Assembly (NCBI GenBank): GCA_013365365.1
Contig: JABVXU010000896.1
Coordinates: 1 to 15,985 of the forward strand
DNA: 15,985 nucleotides
From: Cruorifilaria tuberocauda
Lineage: Eukaryota; Nematoda; Chromadorea; Rhabditida; Onchocercidae
Reading direction: 5' to 3'
The notes under the pieces were generated by a model that had not been told where the DNA came from, did no database searches, and saw only the letters and a program-made list of their open reading frames with translations. The stretch's first letter is position 1. The number at the start of each line of letters is the position of its first letter. A program made the translations under genes and the position numbers. Positions 1-6,703 of the stretch are shown here, piece by piece.

Positions 1-270
1 GTAATATATTAAGTAATCATTTTTTCTAAAAAATTTCCTTTATTAATTTTTTATTTGAAAACAAAAATCATCGCGTTTCTATTATTAATTTATTTTATAA
101 TGATAATGGTAGTAATTAATTCATTTATAATAATAATGATGATAGCGATAATAAAATTAATCATTATTGTTTTTGCTTTTTTGTTAATGATAATAAAGTA
201 ATACCTAAGAAGTAGTGAATCCTTTCAATGTTGTTTGTTTGTTTTTGTTTTTAATGCTTTTTATTTTAAG
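1..270 (+). other. Intron of the SOX-like gene (right part)
   Basis: Low-complexity AT-rich sequence with ATAATGATGA-type runs and a T-rich end leading to the acceptor at 269-270. No exon is visible in it; the upstream donor is outside the window. Confidence 0.6.
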
Positions 271-431
271 GCTAAAGAATTGCGGGAAGAGTTAATGCGT
301 CGTCATCCAAATTATGTTTATCGTCCAAAACGTCGATCACATGGTACAGCGAAAAATTTATTAAGTAAATCATGTGCAGTACTTCCAACAACTACTGGTC
401 CATCACTAACGCCATCATCATTTGAGCAACG
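271..431 (+). CDS. SOX-like gene, exon with end of HMG box
   Basis: The exon opens after the T-rich acceptor ATTTTAAG (AG 269-270) and closes at the donor GTTAGT starting at 432. It carries the end of the HMG box and about 28 residues of Ser/Thr/Pro-rich linker, and leaves two bases (CG) of a split Arg codon. Frame to the left of 271 is open but T-rich (Phe/Val only), so it is read as polypyrimidine intron rather than coding. Confidence 0.75.
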
Positions 432-1211
432 GTTAGTTATCAGTTATCATTTATCATATTATACTGATATTTAAATTATCTATTTCGAGATACTGTAAAT
501 GACTATTTTACAGATCGCATTCGTTATCATCAATTCCAACAACTCATGATATTAGACGATTATTCTTAGCTCGGGTAATGCAAGAACAACAAAACAATAT
601 GCTACTAGCTGCATATCGTAATCATTTACTTGCAGCTGCCACTACTACTACTACTACTACAACAACACCCTTAAAAGATTCAGCTAATTTAGATCCTGTT
701 GATCAGGAGGTAAATGGTTCATTTCTTTTAAAATATATGATTTTTGTATTAAATAGATTAATTAATATTAATTAATTGATATTGCTGCTTAATTGATATT
801 TGCTAATATTACTATAAATCTTATTTTAATTATTATTAGTACAATAGATATATGTATCTATTAATTATTATTAGTACAATAGATATGTTATGTATATATT
901 TTATCAATTGATAATTAAATTATAAATTTTGATTAGATTTATATAAATTGCATTAATCTCTAATTGACATATATTTTATTTACATAAATTATATTTTAAT
1001 TTAATTAAAATTTGAAAAGTTGGCATTTTTGTAGAAATTACAATCAACAATGGGAAATATTACAACGGGTAGTACTACAACTGCTGGTAGTGGTATAACA
1101 ATGGCAACGGAACAATTTAATCCAATTTCACCGTTATCAATGTTACAATCACCGTACAATTCAATCAGTCCATTGCTTGGTTCACAGTTTAATCCATTTC
1201 TCTTTAGTTAA
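271..1211 (+). CDS. SOX-like HMG-box transcription factor, 3' part (three terminal exons)
   Basis: Spliced model: exons 271-431, 514-709 and 1035-1211, joined through introns of 82 and 325 nt. It gives 177 residues ending at TAA 1209-1211. The first residues, AKELREELMRRHPNYVYRPK, match the end of a SOX-type HMG box (third-helix A-x-x-LR followed by HPxYxYRPxRR and a basic tail). In SOX proteins this region binds the DNA minor groove and forms part of the nuclear import signal. After the box come a Ser/Thr/Pro-rich linker, a Q/N- and A-rich stretch (MQEQQNNMLLAAYRNHLLAA), nine threonines and a C-terminal S/P/Q/N-rich tail, as is usual for a transactivation region. Frame is kept across both junctions: CG|A in intron 1, and phase 0 in intron 2. 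The gene is partial, because the rest of the HMG box and the N-terminus lie left of the window behind the intron ending at 270. SOX assignment is strong for the motif. The subgroup (B to F, or a nematode-specific form) cannot be decided from this fragment. Confidence 0.78.
514..709 (+). CDS. SOX-like gene, penultimate exon with poly-Thr
   Basis: Acceptor TATTTTACAG ends at 513; donor GAG|GTAAAT starts at 710. One base completes the split Arg codon and 65 codons follow. It contains the Q/N-rich and Ala-rich segment and (ACT)6(ACA)3 at 641-667, coding nine Thr. Reading on past 709 only gives intron sequence before a stop, which supports the donor. Confidence 0.77.
641..667 (+). repeat. Coding trinucleotide repeat (ACT)6(ACA)3
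   Basis: In-frame run inside the second SOX-like exon, giving nine threonines. Being a pure trinucleotide run it may vary in length between individuals or species without breaking the frame. Confidence 0.9.
826..886 (+). repeat. Tandem duplication in SOX-like intron (2 x 26 bp, period 35)
   Basis: A 26-base block ending TAGTACAATAGATAT occurs identically at 826-851 and 861-886, separated by nine bases, within the 325-nt intron 710-1034. It looks like a recent local duplication. Confidence 0.85.
1035..1211 (+). CDS. SOX-like gene, terminal exon
   Basis: Acceptor ATTTTTGTAG ends at 1034, then 58 codons and TAA. The frame starts KLQSTMGN and ends SQFNPFLFS, rich in S, T, G, N, P and Q. The base composition is clearly less AT-rich than the flanks and the codons are open throughout. 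No canonical AATAAA follows closely; AATAAG at about 1284 is the nearest variant. Confidence 0.75.
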   Translation, partial: KLQSTMGNITTGSTTTAGSGITMATEQFNPISPLSMLQSPYNSISPLLGSQFNPFLFS

Positions 1212-1344
1212 TTAATTTCTCCCCCTTAATTAACAGGGTATTTTCTAACCTCTTCAATTATTTTAAAAGTTAAAAGAGGAATGAATAAGATGAAAAATAT
1301 TAAAAATGCTTTTTTTTTTTTATTTCTAATATATTATTGTTTTA
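1212..1344 (+). other. Probable 3' UTR of the SOX-like gene
   Basis: AT-rich sequence directly after the stop, with TTAATTAA blocks, a CCCCC run, AATAAG at about 1284 and a T11 run at about 1311. No further open frame that extends the gene. Confidence 0.4.
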
Positions 1345-1700
1345 GGGGTCAAGTGTATTTGTTATGTATGTGTGTGTATGTTGTGTGTATTTGTGTGTGT
1401 GTATATGTGGAGTCCAGTGAATTTGTTATGTATGTATGTATGTGTGTATATGTATGTGTGTGTAGTGTGTATTTGTATGTGTGTGTATGTATGTATGTGT
1501 GTGTATGTATGTATGTGTGTATATGTATGTATGTGTGTGTATGTTGTGTGTATTTGTATGTGTGTGTATGTGGAGTCCAGTGAATTTATCATGTGTATAT
1601 GTATGTGTATGAGTATATGTGTGTATGTGTATGTATGTATGTATGTGGAGTTAAGTGAATTTCTTATATATGTATGTATGTATGTGTGTGTGCATGTGTA
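1345..1700 (+). repeat. TG/TATG microsatellite with four embedded GGAGTCCAGTGAATTT motifs
   Basis: Alternating TG, TATG and TGTGTATG runs fill the interval. A non-simple motif recurs at 1345 (GGGGTCAAGTGTATTT), 1409 and 1572 (GGAGTCCAGTGAATTT) and 1647 (GGAGTTAAGTGAATTT), each followed by a TTAT or TATC and a new TATG run. The array is therefore a degenerate minisatellite whose units (64, 163 and 75 bp apart) grew by simple-repeat slippage. Open frames on both strands here are a consequence of the repeat, not genes. Confidence 0.9.
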
Positions 1701-1759
1701 TATGCTTATTGATGTTTTTATTATATTTACTTTACTTGTTTACTTCTTTGTTTACTTGT

Positions 1760-2179
1760 TTATCTTTTTTTTTCTACAGTGTAGTAAGTGAAATTAGCGT
1801 TTAATTAATAATAGCATATTAAATATGTATTGTTATCATGATTTATTCTGAATGAAATACCAATGTTTTATGTTTTAATCAAAATTAAGAAAGTATTTGT
1901 AATGAATAATACTGTACTTATAGGATTAAATATAATAGCAATAATTATGACAGTGAATAATTAGCGATACAAAAAAAGAAAACATACGTCACATACGTAT
2001 ATACATATACTTACGTGTGATTTACACGTACATGTACGTGAAAAATACACTTGACCATTAGTTTTAATATCTTATTTCTGTAATTTTTTTCTTAGATGTT
2101 TTTAATTAGAATAATCGCATTATTATTATATCAAATATTTGCTCCATATTAAATATTTAAATGGTGTTTCTGAATGATA
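1760..2179. other. AT-rich spacer with ACGT-rich palindromic cluster
   Basis: No gene seen. The only non-random part is 1985-2040, where TACGT/ACGTA words are packed together and end in a 16-bp palindrome (listed separately). Confidence 0.6.
2025..2040. repeat. Perfect 16-bp palindrome CACGTACATGTACGTG
   Basis: Self-complementary along its whole length. Directly before it, TACGTGT and ACACGTA form another inverted pair around 2012-2030. Could act as a binding site for a dimeric factor or be remains of simple-repeat expansion; the sequence alone does not tell. Confidence 0.85.
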
Positions 2180-2241
2180 GATAGCATATAAAAAATTTAA
2201 ATTTACATTTAAATTTACAAATGAAATTGTTATATGCTATC
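2180..2241. repeat. Inverted repeat / hairpin, 11-bp perfect outer arms
   Basis: GATAGCATATA (2180-2190) and TATATGCTATC (2231-2241) are exact reverse complements. The 40 nt between them (AAATTTAAATTT-type) can extend the stem imperfectly. It could be a tiny fold-back element or an expressed hairpin. Confidence 0.7.
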
Positions 2242-2316
2242 AAAATGATGAAATACCGTAGCTTATGATCTGTATTTGCGGTTACTGTAGAGACAGTATA
2301 TGATGATACTGTAAGA

Positions 2317-2421
2317 ATGCTTAGTGTTATGGAACGGACAAGAAAGGAAGAACAAGGGGAAAAGTTAAGTATGGTAATTCTTATTGCTTTAACACTTTTA
2401 TTATTGTTTGCAGATAAATGA
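2317..2421 (+). CDS. Possible small ORF, 34 residues, basic/acidic head and hydrophobic tail
   Basis: ATG 2317 to TGA 2419-2421, with an in-frame second ATG at 2329. The frame is open back to 2269. The product has a charged first half (ERTRKEEQGEK) and a continuous hydrophobic stretch (MVILIALTLLLLFA) near the C-terminus, like a tail-anchored or single-pass micropeptide. The stretch 2269-2380 is less AT-rich than its surroundings. Against it: the length is short enough to be chance, no family is recognised, and the end overlaps a poly-T tract starting about 2424. Could equally be an untranslated exon or noise. Confidence 0.2.
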   Translation: MLSVMERTRKEEQGEKLSMVILIALTLLLLFADK

Positions 2422-2534
2422 TACGTTTTTTTTTTTCTTTTTTATTGAAATAAGCTACACAAATGAGGATATAATAAGGTATTATTTTAACGGGTAAATT
2501 ATAAAATGGAATATTATTTGAATATTGAAATTAA

Positions 2535-2576
2535 ATATTATAAAATATTGGAAGTGGATATTATAAAATATTGGAA
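2535..2576. repeat. 19-bp exact direct repeat, period 23
   Basis: ATATTATAAAATATTGGAA occurs at 2535-2553 and again at 2558-2576, separated by GTGG. The second copy is followed by ATCG. Confidence 0.85.
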
Positions 2577-3162
2577 ATCGTAAAAAAAAACAAACAGTTT
2601 GAATGATTATGTATTTCCTTGTTGAAAAGATTGTTTCATTAAAAATCCTTAGTATTAAAACATCTATAATTTGATGTTTTTGTAATGCTTTTCTACATGA
2701 ATGATTTTGTTGTTTATGAATTCCATTCATTAAATTAAATCAATTTGAATTTATTTTGTACGCATTTCAGTGCAGTCAACAATATAAATTAAAAAAGTTA
2801 CTTCAAATTTACAACTTCAAACTTTTTCAATTTCAAAATTTTCCTCATATATTTCCTTTCGTATAGTTTTTCGTTTTTTTTTTTTTTAATTTATTTTTTT
2901 AAAACGAATAAGTTAGTGATTTGAGTTATTTATTTGATTTGAATTATCAATTCTAATTAATTTTTTTTAATTACAAAACTGCAGGACTAATTAAGAGAAA
3001 TTTTACTTCTAGTTAGCAGGAAAGAAGGAAGTGATAAGTGATGATCCGTAATTATACTTTTAGTTTTATACCTTATTTATTATCTCTTCATGATAACATC
3101 TTGATATCTTCAAGATTATCTACTGTATTCTATTAAACTGTTATTCACTAATGAATATACAT

Positions 3163-3179
3163 GAGAGAGAGAGAGAGAG
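3163..3179. repeat. (GA)n microsatellite
   Basis: Uninterrupted GA dinucleotides. Confidence 0.95.
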
Positions 3180-3581
3180 TTAATACAAGAACAATTAAAC
3201 TTTATACTAATAAGAATTGATCATTAATTTCGCATGATCATCAGTAGTATAATATGATTATTGTATAATCAATAGTATAATGATTATCAATAGTAATAAT
3301 GTGTAATGAAAAAAAAGACTGAGTCATTCTCGTAATATTCGATTTAAATTATGAATTTCTTTTGTTTTTTTAAAAAAAAAAAGATTTTAAATTTTTCTTT
3401 CATTTCCAATTTTCTTGAATACTTAATTTTTGGAAGGTTTACTTACTGTTTTTTATATACAGTATTCGGTATAATAAAGTTTTTATTAATTCATTTCATT
3501 TTATTACTATATTATACGAGTAATTATACGCAATTATATGAGTTTTATTACTGTACGAGTAATATGTAAACTGTGTTACAG

Positions 3582-3701
3582 TTTTCTTCCTCCGTTCTCT
3601 CCCGCTTCTTCTCTTCCCACTTCTCACCCGTTTATTCTCCGTTATTTTTTCCCCGGTTAAACTCGATCATTTCCCCCGTCTTTTCTTTTATTTCTTTATA
3701 A
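3582..3701 (+). other. Pyrimidine-rich tract with one open frame
   Basis: From 3582 to about 3656 the plus strand is almost only C and T (TTCTTCCTCCGTTCTCTCCC and onward), unusual in this AT-rich window. It follows GTGTTACAG, a plausible splice acceptor, and the frame from 3582 stays open for 39 codons (Ser/Phe/Pro-rich) to TAA 3699-3701. A coding exon cannot be excluded, but composition alone explains the open frame, because pyrimidine-only codons contain no stops. A promoter-proximal or triplex-type tract is the alternative. Confidence 0.4.
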
Positions 3702-4264
3702 TTTTTTTAAAAATCATTTAATACATGTTTATTATCTTTATTGATTTATTTATTTTCTCTCTTTTGTTTCCTTTATTTTTTCTTTTTCTATTTGTTTGTT
3801 TATTTCATTTATTTCTTCATAAACGAAAATTTAAAAGTACGATTAAATAGTTTGACGAAGTAAGTATTTTGTCGTATGAATTCATGAACTATTCTATTAT
3901 AAATTAATAAGAATTGAAGTTGTAATGAATAACTCAATATCATTCATAATATAGGTGATATAGATATCATCACAATCATGATGTAGGTATCAAGGAAAAA
4001 TTAATTAGATAATATGACGACTAAATGGATAATTTGACGACAGTTTCTGCAAGAAATCGAATGACCTTTGATTTATTTTAGCTCATTTCATAACAATTTT
4101 ATAGCTTAAATAAAATTATCAAAAAACTGGAAAGATTATCAATTGGTTGATAAATATTTGATATGTTAAAAGCAAGAATTACAAATAAGATCTAAAAGTT
4201 TGAAAATTAAATTGGTATTATTTGCGATTAATTGATGAAAATCGTTTGCTTTTTCATTTTGTAG
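3702..4264. other. AT-rich spacer
   Basis: No gene, long repeat or RNA seen. Contains T-rich stretches at 3720-3830 and a local repeat of TGACGA around 4015-4041. Confidence 0.55.
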
Positions 4265-4327
4265 TCTTACAGTAATTAGTAGGTTTACGGTAAGCTTACG
4301 GTAGGTTTACGGTAATCCTACAGTAAG
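4265..4327. repeat. TACGGTA/TACAGTA short tandem array
   Basis: Six copies of a TTAC(A/G)GTA-type word at roughly 10-12 bp spacing, including GGTTTACGGTAAGCTTACGG. The same TACAGTA/TACTGTA word is scattered through the window. It lies just downstream of the stop codon of the minus-strand gene, so it may fall in its 3' flank or UTR. Confidence 0.8.
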
Positions 4328-4439
4328 AAAAACACAAAAAAAACTGTATGGAAACTTCTGTCGGTTGTTTCAAACGAAAAATGTTATAATCATACATTAT
4401 ATGTGTGGAAATTTTCTTCTGAATGATTTTAATTCGGTA

Positions 4440-4532
4440 TTATTGTAAAACGGTAATTTGTGTATCATCGGCATTTAACTGAATGCGATTTTTGCCACCA
4501 CAATAAACAATCATTTCATTCGTGATAAATAC
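4440..4532 (-). CDS. Unrecognised minus-strand gene, terminal exon
   Basis: Acceptor ATTTCTAG, then 30 codons and TAA. Encodes VFITNEMIVYCGGKNRIQLN and a short acidic end. GC content is above the flanks. An ATTAAA variant lies only a few bases after the stop, so the poly(A) signal is uncertain. Confidence 0.72.
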   Translation of the reverse strand, partial: VFITNEMIVYCGGKNRIQLNADDTQITVLQ

Positions 4533-5713
4533 CTAGAAATGATAAAATTTTAATCATACCAAATTTAATTACGATGAATAATATCGTATATGGTAAATTA
4601 TTGATTGTATGTGATCATATATGATCGTATATGGTAAATTACTGTTTGAGAGTTGTATGATATTTGAAAAAAATGATATCCAAAAAATTAAATAAATATT
4701 TTTAGCCTTGTAATTTAATTCATAATTTAATAGGGCATAATTTTTTCTTCGTTTTTTTTTTCTTGTTGTTTATTTCTTCTCTTCAAAATTAAAGTATTAT
4801 TGATTTCATACCTGTATGACATCATGAAATTGTTGTTTTACATCAGCACAATGAATGACAATAATGTGTGATTTTGGAATTTTGAATTTTCCATTGGAAA
4901 TTGTCGTGTATCTTTTCCGCTTATATTTATTTGTTATTTGACAATCTTTACCAAGATATAATTTCACGTTTTTACCCTTAAAAAAGATTATCCAATTCAT
5001 CTATTGGATGATAGTATCTAATCGTACAGTATATTAAGAAGGAAATTATTCATACGATATTTTATTGATAAGATTACGTTAAATTTAATTATCATCATCT
5101 GATTGTATACAGTAAAATATTACAGAAATAAATTTTATGATATTATTGTAATTCGGATATTCTAACAAAATTATCATTAGAATAGCTAAGAAAAAAATAA
5201 GAGAAGTAAATAATATCATTGATATGATAAGAATGATAATATCGAGATTAATTTTAAGAATTATCATAATTATCATCTATTAATTAGCATTTATTGATAT
5301 TTGAAAATTCCATTTGCTTTTTTTTTCTCACAGGCGAACTTATTCGTAGATTGCTGATTAATTTTAAGTTTTAGAACTTATATTTAAAATTTAAATTGTA
5401 ATTGCTGCAGCATTTTATGTATCCAGAAGGAATATTAAATAGATAAGAAAGATCATGTTATTGTTATTATTTTAAAAATTTTTAATAATTTTTTTCTCTA
5501 CAAATATTCCTCTTTAGATATTGTTGATTAATCTTCAATTTTGAATATTTAAGCTTAAAATTTAAATTAAAAAAAAGTTTAATTTCAATTTCGATTTACA
5601 TCGACAATAACGTCAACATCGGAAGGAATATAAATGGGTAGGGAAGATTGTGCAATAATTGTTGTTTGATGATTGAATGTAATAAAAGACATTGGTACCA
5701 CTTCTCGAATTAT
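4440..5713 (-). CDS. Unrecognised three-exon gene, about 116-residue protein
   Basis: Model on the minus strand: exons 5713-5600, 4976-4812 and 4532-4440, with introns of 623 and 279 nt. All junctions are phase 0, with acceptors ACTTTAG, TTTTTAAG and ATTTCTAG and donors GTAAAT and GTATGA. The joined frame has no stop until TAA 4442-4440. If the ATG at 5692-5690 is the start, the protein is 116 residues: a short N-terminal part (MSFITFNHQTTIIAQ), alternating hydrophobic/polar segments suggesting beta strands (VDVIVDGKNVKLYLGKDC), a basic patch (NKYKRKRYTT) and a C-terminal strand-like end (NEMIVYCGGKNRIQLNADDT). Three Cys are visible. No signal peptide and no transmembrane segment are apparent. 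The AG 21 nt before the ATG could be a spliced-leader trans-splice acceptor, common in nematodes; if it is instead a cis acceptor, the frame is open from 5713 and more 5' exons lie upstream. I recognise no family and assign no function. Confidence 0.72.
4583..4641. repeat. 18-bp direct repeat flanking a 14-bp palindrome, inside an intron
   Basis: ATCGTATATGGTAAATTA is found at 4583-4600 and 4624-4641. Between and overlapping them is the palindrome GATCATATATGATC (4613-4626). It lies in the 279-nt intron of the minus-strand gene. Confidence 0.8.
4812..4976 (-). CDS. Unrecognised minus-strand gene, middle exon
   Basis: 55 open codons from GGT (after TTTTTAAG) to CAG (before GTATGA). Encodes GKNVKLYLGKDCQI, a KYKRKRY basic patch and a hydrophobic HIIVIHCADV strand. 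This is the most clearly coding-like segment of the gene. Confidence 0.75.
5600..5713 (-). CDS. Unrecognised minus-strand gene, first visible exon
   Basis: 38 open codons between acceptor ACTTTAG (AG at 5715-5714) and donor GAT|GTAAAT (from 5599). The eighth codon is ATG (5692-5690) in a CCAATG context. I found no upstream exon with matching phase 0, which favours this being the 5' end after trans-splicing, but does not prove it. Confidence 0.68.
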
Positions 5714-5716
5714 CTA
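5713..5716 (-). promoter_or_regulatory. Possible spliced-leader trans-splice acceptor
   Basis: AACTTTAG on the minus strand ends at 5714, 21 nt before an ATG in frame with the gene. Such short leaders are typical for trans-spliced nematode mRNAs. A cis-splice acceptor would look the same. Confidence 0.3.
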
Positions 5717-5936
5717 AAGTTAGTTAGAAATTCACATTTAATTTAAGATATAAACTTTTTAGAAGCTAATGAATTAGTGAAAAGAAGACAATTTAAAAGC
5801 ACTAAAATTAAGCTATCAGTCAGGGAAATACATTTTCATATTCTTGATAATAATAATGAACTATTGCTAAAACATAGCACTATTGATTGATTTTTAAAGC
5901 ACAACCTGAAATGCATAACAATCAGTTTTCTTCTCT
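5714..5936. other. AT-rich sequence upstream of the minus-strand gene
   Basis: Would hold promoter elements if the gene starts at 5713. I see no clear TATA-type site that stands out from the AT background, and no upstream exon with a compatible frame. Confidence 0.4.
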
Positions 5937-6033
5937 CTCTTTCCGTAATACCAAATAGATATGGGACCTTCCGATATAATTTCATATGAGCATTCAACGG
6001 GAATAACCGGGCATTTTAACGGCGAGAAATTTC
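5937..6033 (+). repeat. Dispersed repeat, copy 1
   Basis: Starts at CTTTCCGTAATACC and runs through GGACCTTCCGATATAATTTC, CATATGAGCATTCAACGGGA and GCGAGAAATTTCGAC. The same blocks recur at 8071-8193. The region is GC-richer than its surroundings. It has one arm of the inverted repeat seen in copy 2 and lacks the other. An open frame that starts at 5961 reads through it and is not a gene. Confidence 0.8.
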
Positions 6034-6450
6034 GACGTTTTACGGGAAACATTCTGCGAATTTTTTGCTATGAAATCAAATCAAGGGGAAATTTCTTATC
6101 AGAGCTATCAGGTTTATCAGTTATTGATATAAATCATCGGTTCAGTTACTATCAGTTTTGATAATAATTATCATGTGTTGTTATCAATTATTAGATTCAT
6201 ATTATGTTATCAGCACCTGATAAAAAATAATGCTCTGTTACATACTTAACAAAAATTCATTAACGATTATTACTAAATCAAATTAAATCTTCATTACGAT
6301 AAGCAAATGAATAATTATCATAATTTTCTAATAAGAAATCATTTAATAGCTATTCAAATTGGAAATTGAAAACTGGAAATGTTATCACAAATTTTTTCCC
6401 ACAAGAAAATATTCGGAACATTACTTTAAATATATCCTGATACTATCCGA
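6034..6450. other. AT-rich spacer next to dispersed repeat
   Basis: No gene seen. 6034-6110 is somewhat GC-richer (ACGGGAAACATTCTGCG) and may be more of the repeat's body, not present in copy 2. 6357-6377 (AAATTGGAAATTGAAAACTGG) resembles the end of the fold-back element at 8629. Confidence 0.45.
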
Positions 6451-6498
6451 ACTAACCGATAAGCTTGTTTACAAACTAACCAATAAGCTTGTTTATAA
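6451..6498. repeat. 24-bp tandem duplication
   Basis: Two units, ACTAACCGATAAGCTTGTTT plus ACAA at 6451 and ACTAACCAATAAGCTTGTTT plus ATAA at 6475, differ at two positions. Confidence 0.88.
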
Positions 6499-6611
6499 AT
6501 ATTAAAAATGAAATAGCAAAACATCGGATAGAATTTAATATTTCAACTTCAACTAAATAATGTATTACTTTAAGCTTAATTTGATACTTTCATATGCTTA
6601 TTATTATTAAC

Positions 6612-6703
6612 CAGGTTATAGCTAGCAGGGAATTATCCGAGTTATCATTCCATATTACACTAATGCTGAATGAGTAATTGCATTGTTTGATAATAATACT
6701 CTC
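6612..6703 (-). other. Exon-like segment of unclear status
   Basis: On the minus strand it lies between acceptor AATATTCAG and donor CTG|GTTAAT, with 30 open codons (ESIIIKQCNYSFSISVIWND and on). It would end in phase 2, which does not fit the phase 0 exon at 5713; an inner donor AGT|GTAATA would give phase 0. On the plus strand the same DNA follows AACCAG and is open for 20 codons to TAA 6675-6677. Only one reading at most can be right, and neither is supported by a family. Confidence 0.2.

Larger units (their letters stand above)
2422..3576. other. AT-rich gene-poor stretch
   Basis: No convincing gene. Holds homopolymer T/A runs (2428, 2582, 2875, 3369), a 19-bp exact direct repeat at 2535-2576, an (GA)n run at 3163-3179 and loosely repeated ATCAATAGTATAATGATT words at 3236-3300. 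Open frames on either strand are Phe/Ile/Tyr/Lys-rich and have no splice or family support. Confidence 0.6.

Noticed and set aside
235..270. Extension of the SOX-like exon to the left (Phe/Val-rich residues before AKELRE)
   Set aside because: T-rich polypyrimidine tract followed by AAG fits an intron end, and the residues do not match the HMG box.
710..775. Extension of the second SOX-like exon past 709
   Set aside because: Sequence becomes AT-rich intron, and the GTAAAT donor joins in frame to 1035.
1281..1791. Overlapping open frames on both strands rich in Cys/Val/Tyr (plus) and His/Thr/Ile (minus)
   Set aside because: They are translations of the TG/TATG microsatellite; repeats of this type lack stops in several frames.
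2482..2730. Minus-strand open frame of 82 codons
   Set aside because: Phe/Ile/Asn composition follows base composition; no motif, splice partner or composition change.
3351..3569. Plus-strand open frame of 72 codons
   Set aside because: Built from poly-T/poly-A runs and TTATACGAGTAAT repeats; no coding signature.
5085..5276. Minus-strand Ile/Leu-rich frame of 63 codons, membrane-like
   Set aside because: Arises from ATTATC/GATAAT simple sequence inside the intron of the minus-strand gene.
5961..6161. Plus-strand frame of 66 codons with a balanced composition
   Set aside because: Its first part lies in the dispersed repeat whose second copy (8071-8193) does not keep the frame.
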